From positions 5,239,001 to 5,303,000 of the forward strand of contig NC_083570.1 in the NCBI RefSeq assembly GCF_027579695.1: a DNA stretch of 64,000 nucleotides, in the 5' to 3' direction. Of the stretch, positions 1 to 10,931 are shown in pieces; position 1 is the first letter of the stretch; each line of letters starts with the position of its first letter. The DNA is from Neoarius graeffei. Its lineage: Eukaryota; Chordata; Actinopteri; Siluriformes; Ariidae. The translations under genes and the position numbers were made by a program. The notes below the pieces were generated by a model. That model was not told the origin of the DNA. It made no database searches and was given only the letters and a program-made list of their open reading frames with translations.

Positions 1-349
1 TTGATTCAGTGGACTCAACTAAAGTTAAATAAATAAATGTAGTGGGAAAAATCATTCAGAAAAATCTGGAAGTCCAACTCTCTTCATTTAAAGGGTTTGA
101 ACACAAACACAATCCATCTCTTTTGTTTTCTCCATCACAACACACACTTCTGACCTTCACTAATTCACACATTCCCTCCTCTTTCTTGACGAATTCAGGA
201 AGAAACTTTCTATGCAGGAAATGCAGAAGAGAACGTCATAATATTAATGACTCAGCAGCCAGAAAGATAAAGGTTTAGATGATAAAAAGATGATGTTTTA
301 TTGATCATTTAAACAAGTTACAGGAAACTTTTCCTTTTTTATCTGTATA

Positions 350-1040
350 TTTTGTGTATAATTGTGTGCAACTGTGTTCAGTACAGTTGGCAGAGACATG
401 TTTATCGCTGTCAGTCATCTGCTTTGGTTCATTATCCTTCTGAAAAATCCACTTCTGTTGGTTGAATCATTTCTCTGCAGATTTCTGAAAGTTCATGACG
501 CCGTTACTGAACACAAGCTCACCAACAGCGCTGTAGGAGAAACAGCCCCAGCCTCCTCCGTGCTTTATAGTACCTTAGTGCAGTTTGATTGGAATTCTTC
601 TCCTGGCTTTCTCCACACAAACACTCGACCACCACATCCATCCAAGTTCAGTTTGGATTCATCTGAAAATAAGATGCTTCTCCAGAAGCTGCTGTGTTTC
701 CGTGTGTTCTTTTGCAGATGTCACCTTTATTTTCTTCTTCTTGAGGCTGATGAATGGTTTCTGCTGCATTACTCTTCCTCTGTCCCCATGCTCCATGGTC
801 CTGATTTGAATTGTATCTCATCTAGTTGTATCTGTTAATCCTCATCGAGATCAAGACTTGCTGCTGTTTCTCGGCTGTTTTTCTTCATTTTAATCACAAT
901 TTTGCTGCCCAAATCAGCTGGTGGTATTTCTAGGGCTGCCTGTATGTTGTCTGTTTTCATTCATGAATCCTTCTTCTTTTATCAAGTTTTGCTGATCAGG
1001 TGACTGGAGCGGCTTCTTTCTGCAGCCATGTTATGACTAA
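350..1040 (-). pseudogene. Tc1/mariner transposase relic
   Basis: Read on the minus strand, this stretch gives scattered pieces of a Tc1-type transposase in the family order. Around 690-640 there is a SDESKLN-like piece (first catalytic Asp), then VFVWRKPGEEF near 615, then GGWGCFSYSAVGELVF near 570-500, then a WIFQKDNEPK-like piece near 450 that matches the second Asp box. The frame is broken several times and I see no terminal inverted repeats, so this is a dead copy. The plus-strand open frame over 362-838 is its shadow. The assignment to Tc1 rests on the order and spacing of these motifs; the ends are approximate. Confidence 0.65.
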
Positions 1041-1374
1041 AGAGTGGCCTTCTTTATTCATTTAAAGCAGATGTGTATGTAGTCGATTCCCTTCAGGTTC
1101 ATACAGGTGTCTCGAGCAGAGTACCCACGTGGTGGAGCATCACATTAACTATGGATTCACTGGAATGACCAGAATAATATTAAGAGTCCAAATACTTTTG
1201 AAAAATGTAATCATGACCAGTGTATCCACAACCGCAAATCAGAAAACATTGGGACAGTAAAGCATTTGCCACTTTATAATGTTGCCGTTTGAGGGCAGAC
1301 TCAGCCTTTCCTGGATCCTGATTTTGTACCAGATCATGACTACAATCACTTGTTGACATCCCCTGTTTAAAATC

Positions 1375-1528
1375 TGTGGTATCCTAGAAGTAATAGCCGA
1401 GAGACAGTAACATTACAGTCTACGTGCTTCCCACTTTATTCTTCTTCTCCAATACAACATCATACACATGAACATCATGGTGCACTCTAGCACCCTCAGC
1501 AGATCAGAAATGTTAACAGGACACAACA
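1375..1528 (-). repeat. Short LTR of the gypsy fossil
   Basis: A 154-bp segment with TG...CA ends (minus strand TGTTGTGTCC ... GGATACCACA). It contains an AATAAA signal and lies directly after a polypurine tract at 1,529-1,541. It fits the 3' LTR of the pol fragments next to it. No partner LTR is in the window, so the boundaries rest on the terminal dinucleotides and the tract. Confidence 0.55.
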
Positions 1529-1674
1529 TTTCCTCCTTTCTTGAAGGAATTACTTCAGTAAGTCTGTGAAAGTGTTATTTAACTCAGTAAGATCAACTTA
1601 CAACCTTTATCATTAGAATGGATAACTCATTAACCACAACTGGTTTTTATACTAGCAAAGACAATTTCAACATC

Positions 1675-1735
1675 TTATCTCATCTCATTATCTCTAGCCG
1701 CTTTATCCTGTTCTACAGGGTCGCTGGGAATTTCA
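1675..1735 (-). repeat. SINE 3' tail fragment
   Basis: About 60 bp match the pentanucleotide tail and adjoining 3' body of the SINE copies at 16,262-16,635 and 36,855-37,237 (TCTCATTATCTCTAGCCGC box). Only the 3' end is present, as in a strongly 5'-truncated insertion. Confidence 0.6.
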
Positions 1736-2315
1736 ACATGTTTGTGATTAAAACTAGCTTTGGTCACTTCAACCTTGTAATACCAATCTCTGTCGAGTAA
1801 CCCTATCATTATGGGTGATATATTGAAACTTAAAATTATACATAGCATGAAATGAGCTCATTAGTTTATTAGTTATTATAACTCAGAACTTAGAACAGTA
1901 TCAATGTATATATATTTTTTCACATAACATCAGTATTCGGTATATTGCTCCTGTTCATCTTCCCCTTACAAAGTCTGTTAACCACGGTGGTGGATTTCTG
2001 ACTCAGAGGTTGTGCCTCGTGTCTGGTTCTTGCTCAGCCTGCACATTCTCAGGCACAGTGAGTCTATCAAGCATAGTATCATTGTCCTCACTGGTGCAAG
2101 CTGGAGCCTCCTTTGGGAAGTGCACCAGCTTTGTGGCATTCCATTTCCGACCATCGCTGAAAAGGTTAGCACTTGGTCCGACTGTCTTCATGAGAGTCAG
2201 AGGTTCTGTGTATCTGGATGATCCTTTGTAGACATGTTCAGCTCTCCGGGCTTGTACAGTATCATTCATTTAGAAGGTGGACACTTGCGCCTCTCTTTCT
2301 GTCTGTGTACTCCTT

Positions 2316-2575
2316 CACTGCAAAAAATGATATCTTAGCAAGTGAAAATATCTTGAAAATAGTTGAAACGATCTAGCATTTCTTATTAGAAGAAAACAAG
2401 ACACCAATTTTGAGATTATTAAACCTAGTTCTAGATTACAACCAACTTATTCTAAGATGTCTTACCAAGTGTAATTATCTTACTGCACTGGCAGATTATT
2501 TCACTTGATTATAGTCTAAATGTTCTCAAATTTATTATGTTTTTCCTTATATTAGGATGGCTAGTTTTAGCAGTG
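2316..2575. mobile_element. Small CACTG-ended non-autonomous element
   Basis: The segment starts CACTGCAAAAAATG and ends CTAGTTTTAGCAGTG, so the outermost bases form an imperfect inverted repeat (CACTGC[A/T]AAAA). It interrupts the gypsy pol end between conserved pieces on both sides. The CACTGCAAAAAA terminus also occurs at 36,236, next to a CACTA/EnSpm-like transposase gene, so it is probably a deletion derivative of that superfamily. No coding potential. Confidence 0.5.
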
Positions 2576-3113
2576 TTTCTCTTTTGTTGATTTTGTCTCA
2601 CAGTCTCTTTGACTTGTTCATGTGGTGTAATTTTGTGTGAGACAGGAAAGATGTTCAGTTTTGTGTGCATATTCCTATTTCTCAGCAACTTAAATGGAGT
2701 AGCTCCAGTAGTACCATGCAGTGTAGCACGATAAATCTGTAAGAACTCTGTCACTGCTTGTTTCCATGGCTTGTGCATTCTTTCTGCAGTCTGGAGACAC
2801 TCTTTCGGCACCCTATTGAATCCTTCAATCTCTCCATTTGCTCTTGGGTAGTAGACACTGGAGTGCAGATGTTTAATCTCTCTCTCAGAAAGTTGACAAA
2901 TTCATGGGAAGTAAACTAATGTCCATTGACAGAGATCAGGCAGGTAGGGTTTCCTTCATGACTGAACACTGTTGCTAAAAAGCAAATAATCACCTCTGTT
3001 ATGACTGTAGAAGCAAATACTACTTGTGGCCCCTTACTGTAAGGGTCTGTGAAAGTGATAGCATAACGACAGTCCCATGTGGCATGCTCAAATGGACCAG
3101 TTATGTTAATGGC

Positions 3114-3505
3114 CACCGGGCGACACGGTGGTCTAGTGGTTAGCACTGTCGCCTCACATCAAGAAGGTTCTGAGTTTAAGCCCAGTGGCTGACAGGGTCC
3201 TTTCTGTGTGGAGTTTGCATGCTCTGCATGGGTTTCCTCCAGATGCTCCAGTTTCCCCCACAGTTCAAAGATATGCGGTTAGGTTAACATGGACTTGGGC
3301 TGAAGTGCCCTTGAGCAAGGCACCTAACCCCCAACTGCTCCCTGGGCGCTGTAGCATAGCAGCCCACTGCTCTGGGTATGCATCTGTGCTCATTGCTCAC
3401 TTGTGTGTGTTCACTGCTTCAGATGGGTTAAATGCAGAGGACAAATTTCATTGTGCTTGAGTGTGCTGTCCATGTGACAAATAAAGGGTTCTTCTTCTTT
3501 TCCCG
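3114..3505 (+). repeat. tRNA-derived SINE, second tail type
   Basis: The head GGCGACACGGTGGTCTAGTGG is a tRNA-like Pol III promoter with an A box; a decayed B box follows about 40 bp later. The 5' half matches the two SINEs on the minus strand (16,262-16,635; 36,855-37,237). The 3' half differs: it carries a GAGCAAGGCACCTAACCCCC block and ends with ACAAATAAAGGGTTCTTCTTC. Inserted in the gypsy integrase region. Confidence 0.8.
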
Positions 3506-4136
3506 TGGCCCATCTGGCAATTCCACAGGTGTAAGTGGTGCAGGTTCAATCTTCACCGTTTTGTCATTCTATTGGCATGACACATATGAAGCTATCTTAG
3601 ATGGTACATATTTGTCCATTTGTGGCCACCAATAAAGCTCTTGCAGTCTCTGCTTAGTGCGCACTACTCCCCGGTGCCCTTCATGTGCCAAGTCTATCAC
3701 TTTGGAACACAGTGATGTAGGCACAATGAAGCGGTCAGTACCCCCCTCATGACAAGTGCATTATCTATGGCCAGTTCATCTTGCACATTAAAGTATGAAG
3801 CCAGTTCATTTGTCACATTCTTTCTGCATTTTAGCCAATCTTTTTGTGTCTGCTGTTGCAACTGAGTCAATTCAGGGCAAGGTTCACATGCAGTGGTAAA
3901 CTCTGGCAAAAACATGGCATGCAAAGAATCCATAAAGACAGTAGCCACTATGTCCGGTTCCACTTCACCTTCTTTTGTTGTAGGCAGTGGAAGCCTAGAC
4001 AGGCAGTCCGCTATCACATTCTGTTTTCCAGGGCGGTAAGCTACATCATATGCAAAGCAAAGTAGTTATGCTGACCACCTTGCAATTCGCAGTCCAGCAC
4101 GGCCAGTACCTTTGGACATAAGCAAGGTAGTAAGCA

Positions 4137-4663
4137 GGGCTGCCAACTTTTCAAAATTCCTTGGAGTGAGATTTTTTTTTTGGGTGGGGGGTCGACGGCA
4201 AAATTTTTCCGCACACCACACAGTAAGTGGGAATTTTGTATTCAGTTTGATATTCATTTGTCCCCCTGCATTCTGGTGTTTTGTCTGTGGGTTGTCCAGC
4301 TGGAGATGGACAATGAAGGGGGGGTGTTGAGATTTTGGATTTAGTAGATGTTCCTGCATTCTGGTGGATTTTTGGAGTGGCCTGCTGTGCCATACCTACA
4401 TTCTTACACACCCTGACTTGCCAGGCCTTCAGCTTGTGGCCAATAAAAGCACCAAGTTTTGGCTTAAAAGCCCCCACACTAGAAAACTACAGATGACCGC
4501 CAATGTTCCTGTAGCCCTATAGACCTGTGTTTCAGATTTAAAGGCAAGTTCATGTTTGAAAATATTTCATCAGCTCAGCCTAAACACCTTCTGAATTGAA
4601 ACTAAATGTTTAGTTTTTAATAACTGTTGCAAAAATAAGATTAGTCAATGAGGGACATTCATT
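4137..4663. other. Intergenic, hAT-like end, no gene seen
   Basis: Begins with CAGGGCTGCCAACTTTTC, a hAT-style terminus, right where the gypsy similarity stops. No matching opposite terminus or 8-bp duplication could be fixed. Open frames here on both strands are low-complexity and look accidental. The 3' part may hold an upstream exon or promoter of the recombinase gene, but nothing supports a specific site. Confidence 0.35.
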
Positions 4664-6849
4664 ATGCATTTATGGGCTTTCCCCACCACTGGGTTCAGCA
4701 GAAGATTGGCATGGGGAAAAACATCAACAGCAAAAGAACAAATAAAATGCTTAAACAGTAAGCAAAATGTGCATGTGCAGGAGCAACAGCTTTCTAAATG
4801 TTCTGGGGATGAACCTCTGTCAGATCAGGACAGCGCATCACATTCAGAACTGGATCAAGTATCAGATGATCTTCAGAACGTGTCTGATGAGGATTACATA
4901 CCAGACTCTGAGTCAGAAAATGAGGACAATGAAGATTCAGATGCAAGCATCCCCTTTCTGCCTCATCAGATGAAAGCTAAACTGATTCACATAAAACCAG
5001 TAATACCAGATGATGGGACATCTTATGGGTCAGATACAAGCATCTCAGTTGTGCACAGCACAACTCTTGAAGATCACATGGTTTCCAATGCTGCTGAAAC
5101 ATCAGAATCATCAAATTCTATCAAAAAGTTATCAAAGGAAAAGCCACAGGATCGAGCAGAGCGTAACAACCAAGAATCAGCATATCTGACAAGAAGTAAT
5201 AAAAATTACTGCTCCATTTGTGGTAAGCCACAAAGTAAGATTTCCCGCCACTTGAAAACACACACTACACATGCTGAAATTGTACATGCTTTTACACTCC
5301 CTGAATGCTCAAAAGAGCGTAAAATATTATTAGAGAAAATGAGGAATAAGGGAAACTTTAAACATAACACTGCAGTTTTACAAGGTGGAACAGGATCACT
5401 GAAAGTGAAGAGAAGACCAAAGGCTAAAGCAGTGGGAGGAAGGTTTATTCACTGTATACACTGCCAAGGGATGTACCTTCGGAAAGAGCTCTGGAGACAT
5501 GTCCGCAGATGCCCCTGCAAGCCAGAAAATGAAGATTTGACTAAAGAACCTGGGAGAACCAAAGTACTGGGTTTGGCTGCTGCTCTAGAGTCTGCATCCT
5601 GTCATCAGATCTCAAGTAGAGTGTGGAAGCTCCTCACTGCCATGAAACAGGATGAGGTTGCTTCAGTTGTGCGAAATGACTTTTCTATTATTCAGTTTGC
5701 CCAGTCACTGTACAACAAACATGGACAAGACCCTACAAAGTATGAATACATGCGACAGAAGCTCCGTGAATTTGGACGTTTGTTGCTATGTCTGCGCACA
5801 GAATTCTCAGTTCATAACATGGAAGAGGCTGTTAAACCTGCTAACTTCCAGAGAGTTGTGCAAGCAGTGAAGAAAGTTTCAGGTTTTGATGAGGAAAAAC
5901 ATTCCTACAGAACACCAAGCCTTGGACTGAAATTAGGACATACACTACACAAAATCTGTGACCTCATCCATTGTCGGGCCCTCATGGCAGAAGATGAAGA
6001 ACTGATCAAGTCCACTGATGTATTCAAGAAATTGAACAGTTCCAAGTGGTCTGAGTTGGTGTCTCACAATGCCTTGAACACACTGAGCGATGCAAAGTAC
6101 AACAAGCCATCAACATTACCCTTCACTGAAGATGTTCAGATTCTTCACCGGTACCTCGAGGAATCTGCAGAAAGTGCCTTTTGCAACTTGAAGGAGGAAG
6201 CCACTGCTCAGAACTACGCTCAACTTGCAAAAGTTACACTTGCTCAAATCATTGCATTCAATCGGAGACGTGCTGGGGAAGTTTCAAAAATGTGCCTCAG
6301 AAGTTTTTATGAAAGAGACAACACAAAGCTCCATGAAGATGTTGCCATGGGGTTGTCAAAGACTGAACAAAGACTCTGCAACTATTTCAGCCGTGTCGAA
6401 ATCATGGGAAAAAGGGGAAGAAAGGTTGCAGTTCTGCTCACCCCAAGCATGGTGGATGCTCTCACTACTGACCAGTAAAAGGACTGAGTGCGGTGTTTGT
6501 GAGACAAATGTCTTCCTGTTTGCAAGACCCAAATCAGTGACCAATTACAGAGGACAAGACTGTTTGCGTGTTCATGCAAACCAGTGTGGGGCAAAGCACC
6601 CAGAGCACCTGAGGTCGACACAACTTCGGAAACATGTGGCCACACTCTCACAAGTCCTTAATTTAAAAAATAACGAACTTGACCAGGTTGCAGATTTCCT
6701 GGGTCACGACATCCGTGTTCACCGCGATTTCTACAGATTACCAGTTCCCACAACGCAGCTGGCCAAGATTTCCAAGCTGCTTTTGTCAATGGAGAAAGGA
6801 CATCTTTCCAGCCTGCAGGGGAAATCACTGGATGAGATTGAAATTGAAG
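4664..6849 (+). pseudogene. Crypton-like tyrosine recombinase gene, exon 1
   Basis: This encodes a DNA tyrosine-recombinase-like protein. After an acidic, Ser/Asp/Glu-rich N-terminus come two Cys/His finger-like modules: CSICGKPQSKISRHLKTH near residue 182 and CIHCQGMYLRKELWRHVRRC near residue 260. A long helical region follows, then the recombinase core. Visible catalytic-type motifs are RRRAGEV (first Arg, near residue 530), LRKHVAT and FLGHD...HRDFYRLP (second His and the Tyr nucleophile). One frameshift near 6,465 separates the first Arg from the rest; the second frame runs on to 6,849. The exon ends in phase 1 at GAAG|GT, which joins cleanly to the exon at 7,388. The start at 4,664 is only the first ATG of the open frame; an upstream exon is possible. 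Similar proteins recur in fish genomes; whether this is a transposon or a domesticated gene is open. Confidence 0.7.
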
Positions 6850-7387
6850 GTTTGCGCAGAAATTAGCACTTACAGATATTTTCTGAGAATATTTGTTTTT
6901 TCTGAATATTAATTTAGAGGCACATGGATGCTTTCGAACAGTGATCACCAAACTTTTCCAAGCAAACAAAAGGTCCAAATAAAAGCCAAGGTCTACAGCT
7001 CAGAAACACAAACATAAAAGCCTATAATAGGATTGGGCAAAAATTCAACATTATGGTTTAATGGTTCTCAGTTGTATTGTGTTAACAGCATCATACTGTG
7101 TAATAATTTTACTGATGTTGTTGTTATCCAAATTAATATTTCAATTGTAATGACCCAAATTATAGATCCATTGAAGTCCTGATATTTTTATGATGTTAAT
7201 CTGTGTGCACAAATGATTAAATTCTATCTTGTCCACACAACATAATGACAGGTCAATCACAATCGTCAAGTGGACGATATTATGTATACTACATAGATTG
7301 GGCTAAAATACTATTGCCAATATTAAGTTATTAAGTTAAGTTTTTTGCCAAGCTGTTCATGTGAATTGTATTAATACCATTTCCTAG
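6850..7387 (+). other. Intron 1 of the recombinase gene
   Basis: AT-rich sequence without further coding signal. The donor is the weak form GTTTGC; the acceptor is preceded by a T-rich stretch. No transposon ends recognised. Confidence 0.5.
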
Positions 7388-7682
7388 ACGAAATTCCATT
7401 CAGTGACACTGATGCCAAGGACAGTGAGGGCGAATCCGATGACAGTGGCACAGCATTCATAGCATCAGAGTGTGGGACTAGTGAACCTGTGGATGCTCCC
7501 TCAGACTCTATCACAGAGCAAGTCCATGACATTAGTGATTTTGGTAAGTTACCTCACTTTATAGTTGTGTTTCTGTTGATGATTTTTTGCTCATTAAAAA
7601 AACTTTTGTCAAATTATGTGTTTGGCAGGAACAGTGTCATCTGTTACATCGACGGTAACTGAGACTGTCCCTCTGTCTGAAG
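7388..7682 (+). pseudogene. Recombinase gene, exons 2 and 3
   Basis: Two small exons with clean GT-AG borders. Exon 2 is 7,388-7,543 (156 bp; acceptor CCTAG, donor G|GTAAGT) and exon 3 is 7,629-7,682 (54 bp; acceptor GGCAG, donor G|GTAAGG). Both are multiples of three and keep phase 1 from exon 1 through to exon 4. They encode an acidic, Ser/Thr-rich linker (EIPFSDTDAKDSEGESDDSG). Preserved phase across four exons is the main evidence that they belong to one transcript. Confidence 0.65.
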
Positions 7683-8384
7683 GTAAGGCAAGTTTGATTG
7701 TAAAGCACCTTTACAGAAGACACAAAAAGATAATATTAAAAGCAAAATGCAGTTAGAAATTGCAAAATGGATAAAAGATAAAAATAATGTAAAGTGGAAT
7801 AAACATAGGACTAGAAAACAATATTGCAGTTTCAGTACAGTGTATGATATGAATATATATGGGTGCCCCAATTGTCTTCTACTTAAAACACATATCACAA
7901 TACAGCCTCCTAAACTAAAATTTTAATTTAATTTGAAAAAAAAAAGGCAGTAGCAAACTGCACCACATCTGTACAACAAGTGATCCCAATTCATAAAGTA
8001 GATGACTGTCAAAAAAGATTTTGGCACTTTAGATGTTTAGGTTCTTATCCATCATGCAGTACCACCAGTGAGGTGTCTTGTATGACAGCAGCCCCAAACA
8101 TACAGCCAGATTCATAAAGCATCATCAATCTGGGATTACATGACGAGACACAATGCAGAGACACAACTGTACAACTTCTCCAGGTACCTGAAAACTGTGT
8201 GCAGGTGTACTAAGGAGAACTGATCCTTACTGCACCTTGTATAGAGTTAAGTGTTGAATTAAAAACTACATGCTATGCATTGTTTTTGAAAGCATCCTCA
8301 CTGTACTTTAAGAGCTTTGTACAGTGCTTAATATACAGTACTTGTGTACCTTAAAGTCAGCTGCAGCTAATATGAAGACTTAAG
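7683..8384 (+). other. Intron 3 of the recombinase gene, first part
   Basis: AT-rich non-coding sequence. Open frames on the minus strand are low-complexity. I see no gene or clear repeat before the Harbinger-like element. Confidence 0.5.
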
Positions 8385-8925
8385 GCCAATTTATGCTGAC
8401 AACCCAGTCCTCGCAGATGGCGTCGCAGAAGGCGTCTGCGAAGCCCCCCCCCTTCGCAGACGCTCTGCGCGCAACTCCCAAAAATTGTGACCACTGCAGA
8501 AGCCTCGCAGACAGCGTCGCAGACAAGAGGGCTCTGATTGGTCCACTCTACATCTGCTGTACACGCACTTCCGCTTCCCTACTTTCCCGGTTTGTTTTGT
8601 TGTCACGACCGCCATTTTTAAAAACACGAGCGAAGATGGAGCAGCATGAAGAGCGGTTGATCGAGGATGTGAGGAAGTATGTACATCTATATACATCTCC
8701 AGTTCTAGTCATTATAAGTAACCGGAGGATAAACACTCCACTAACCACACCCACCAACTACTCCTAGCGATTTCACAACTTCGCGCCCCCTTGCGTTGTG
8801 GTGGTGAATAACATTGCGCACGCCTATTACTCCCCGCTCAACGATAAATTACAACTGTCTGCGAAAAGCTATCTGCGAAAGCCTTGTCACAAGAGCATGC
8901 AAAGCCCCTTAGCCAAATGTAGGTG
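8385..8925 (+). mobile_element. PIF/Harbinger-like remnant with MADF start
   Basis: A GC-rich block starting GGCCAATTTATGCTGAC, with many GCAGA/TCGCAG motifs near both ends. At 8,636 an ATG opens MEQHEERLIEDVRKYVHLYT, which resembles the first helix of the MADF/Myb-like protein carried by fish Harbinger elements. The frame then runs into unrelated sequence and ends at 8,767. The rest of that protein and the transposase are missing. Boundaries are approximate because matching terminal repeats could not be fixed. Confidence 0.5.
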
Positions 8926-9078
8926 TAAAATCAAATAAAGTGAGTAATCAACTGAAAATTTGAAAAAATCACAGAAACAAGTTAACAGAAATCTGTGGCA
9001 TTAGTTCAACTAAGGTTGTGATTGCTCCAACTGGCCAACTCATTGTGTTTTGTGTGATATTTTTTTTCACTTTATGTA

Positions 9079-10683
9079 CAACCCCGATTCCAAAAAAGTT
9101 GGGACAAAGTACAAATTGTAAATAAAAACGGAATGCAATAATTTGCAAATCTCAAAAACTGATATTGTATTCACAATAGAATATAGACAACATATCAAAT
9201 GTTGAAAGTGAGACATTTTGAAATTTCATGCCAAATATTGGCTCATTTGAAATTTCATGACAGCAACACATCTCAAAAAAGTTGGGACAGGGGCAATAAG
9301 AGGCTGGAAAAGTTAAAGGTACAAAAAAGGAACAGCTGGAGGACCAAATTGCAACTCATTAGGTCAATTGGCAATAGGTCATTAACATGACTGGGTATAA
9401 AAAGAGCATCTTGGAGTGGCAGCGGCTCTCAGGAGTAAAGACGGGAAGAGGATCGCCAATCCCCCTAATTCTGCGCCGACAAATAGTGGAGCAATATCAG
9501 AAAGGAGTTCGACAGTGTAAAATTGCAAAGAGTTTGAACAGATCATCATCTACAGTGCATAATATCATCAAAAGATTCAGAGAATCTGGAAGAATCTCTG
9601 TGCATAAGGGTCAAGGCCGGAAAACCATACTGGGTGCCCGTGATCTTCGGGCCCTTAGACGGCACTGCATCACATACAGGCATGCTTCTGTATTGGAAAT
9701 CACAAAATGGGCTCAGGAATATTTCCAGAGAACATTTTCTGTGAACACAATTCACCGTGCCATCCGCCGTCGCCAGCTAAAACTCTATAGTTCAAAGAAG
9801 AAGCCGTATCTAAACATGATCCAGAAGCGCAGACGTCTTCTCTGGGCCAAGGCTCATTTAAAATGGACTGTGGCAAAGTGGAAAACTGTTCTGTGGTCAG
9901 ACGAATCAAAATTTGAAGTTATTTATGGAAATCAGGGACGCCGTGTCATTAGGACTAAAGAGGAGAAGGACGACCCAAGTTGTTATCAGCGCTCAGTTCA
10001 GAAGCCTGCATCTCTGATGGTATGGGGTTGCATTAGTGCGTGTGGCATGGGCAGCTTACACATCTGGAAAGACACCATCAGTGCTGAAAGGTATATCCAG
10101 GTTCTAGAGCAACATATGCTCCCATCCAGACGACGTCTCTTTCAGGGAAGACCTTGCATTTTCCAACATGACAATGCCAAACCACATACTGCATCAATTA
10201 CAGCATCATGGCTGCGTAGAAGAAGGGTCTGGGTACTGAACTGGCCAGCCTGCAGTCCAGATCTTTCACCCATAGAAAACATTTGGCGCATCATAAAACG
10301 GAAGATACGACAAAAAAGACCTAAGACAGTTGAGCAACTAGAATCCTACATTAGACAAGAATGGGTTAACATTCCTATCCCTAAACTTGAGCAACTTGTC
10401 TCCTCAGTCCCCAGACGTTTACAGACTGTTGTAAAGAGAAAAGGGGATGTCTCACAGTGGTAAACATGGCCTTGTCCCAACTTTTTTGAGATGTGTTGTT
10501 GTCATGAAATTTAAAATCACCTAATTTTTCTCTTTAAATGATACATTTTCTCAGTTTAAACATTTGATATGTCATCTATGTTCTATTCTGAATAAAATAT
10601 GGAATTTTGAAACTTCCACATCATTGCATTCCGTTTTTATTTACAATTTGTGCTTTGTCCCAACTTTTTTGGAATCGGGGTTG
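9079..10683 (+). mobile_element. Complete Tc1-type transposon, IR/DR class
   Basis: The element is flanked by TA on both sides (9,077-9,078 and 10,684-10,685) and starts and ends with CAACCCCGATTCCAAAAAAG. The terminal inverted repeats are long, about 215 bp each, and in each the motif AAAAAAGTTGGGACA occurs at the outer end and again near the inner end. That is the IR/DR arrangement of active fish Tc1 elements. The left and right repeats are similar but not identical. It lies in the last intron of the recombinase gene and carries one open transposase gene, so it looks structurally whole and fairly young. Confidence 0.92.
9387..10463 (+). CDS. Tc1-like transposase, DD34E
   Basis: A 358-residue open frame of normal family length, likely able to cut and paste its own element. 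An N-terminal paired-type helix-turn-helix region ([20 protein letters not shown], then [12 protein letters not shown]) is followed by a basic GQGRKTIL stretch and a second DNA-binding part. The catalytic triad is visible: Asp in [10 protein letters not shown], Asp in [11 protein letters not shown] and Glu in [11 protein letters not shown], with 34 residues between the second Asp and the Glu. A glycine-type box ([18 protein letters not shown]) lies between the two Asp boxes. The chosen ATG follows the left inverted repeat closely and gives a complete DNA-binding domain. No stops or frameshifts are seen. Activity cannot be judged from sequence alone. Confidence 0.93.
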   Translation: MTGYKKSILEWQRLSGVKTGRGSPIPLILRRQIVEQYQKGVRQCKIAKSLNRSSSTVHNIIKRFRESGRISVHKGQGRKTILGARDLRALRRHCITYRHASVLEITKWAQEYFQRTFSVNTIHRAIRRRQLKLYSSKKKPYLNMIQKRRRLLWAKAHLKWTVAKWKTVLWSDESKFEVIYGNQGRRVIRTKEEKDDPSCYQRSVQKPASLMVWGCISACGMGSLHIWKDTISAERYIQVLEQHMLPSRRRLFQGRPCIFQHDNAKPHTASITASWLRRRRVWVLNWPACSPDLSPIENIWRIIKRKIRQKRPKTVEQLESYIRQEWVNIPIPKLEQLVSSVPRRLQTVVKRKGDVSQW

Positions 10684-10690
10684 TATTTAG

Positions 10691-10931
10691 CAGGACAAGA
10701 CACTGGTCAAGAACATGAGTCCAGAAGACTGCCGAAGAAACCGTGGTCTAAGGCTGAGGTTGCTGCGGTCATGCGGTATTTCAGGGATCACATAAGTAAA
10801 GGAAAACTGGCCACAAAAACTAATGTAGTCATTGTAAGCTGGTAGAACAACGAACAGTGCAAAATATAAGGGACTTGGTCAGAAACCGAGGAATAGCTGC
10901 AAAGAGGCAGTCACAGAAACAAAAGCTGTAA
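10691..10931 (+). pseudogene. Recombinase gene, last exon
   Basis: Starts after TTTAG and continues the phase-1 frame of exons 1-3 (AGQDTGQEHE...). It holds a short conserved C-terminal module, KKPWSKAEVAAVMRYF...ISKGKLATKT. After that the frame is lost by about one base, at ACTAATGTAG; the next frame continues in family style (RTVQNIRDLVRNRGIAAKR) to a TAA at 10,929-10,931. With the break in exon 1 this makes two frameshifts, so the gene is most likely dead, unless one is an assembly error. The Tc1 insertion ends only 7 nt before this exon. Confidence 0.6.

Larger units (their letters stand above)
1375..4136 (-). mobile_element. Ty3/gypsy LTR retrotransposon fossil (3' part)
   Basis: On the minus strand, from high to low coordinates, the recognisable parts are the end of the RNase H region (ADCLSRLPLP near 4,010), a piece of the integrase core (VAINITGPFE near 3,120), an integrase C-terminal region (FLQIYRATLHGTTGATPF near 2,740) and the end of pol (2,269-2,003). 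A polypurine tract and one short LTR follow. The element is broken in several places and lacks its 5' half and 5' LTR. Two later insertions sit inside it: a SINE at about 3,114-3,505 and a small CACTG-ended element at 2,316-2,575. The number of breaks and the nested insertions suggest an old copy. Confidence 0.8.

Noticed and set aside
362-838. 158-codon plus-strand open frame
   Set aside because: It is the antisense shadow of a Tc1 transposase relic.
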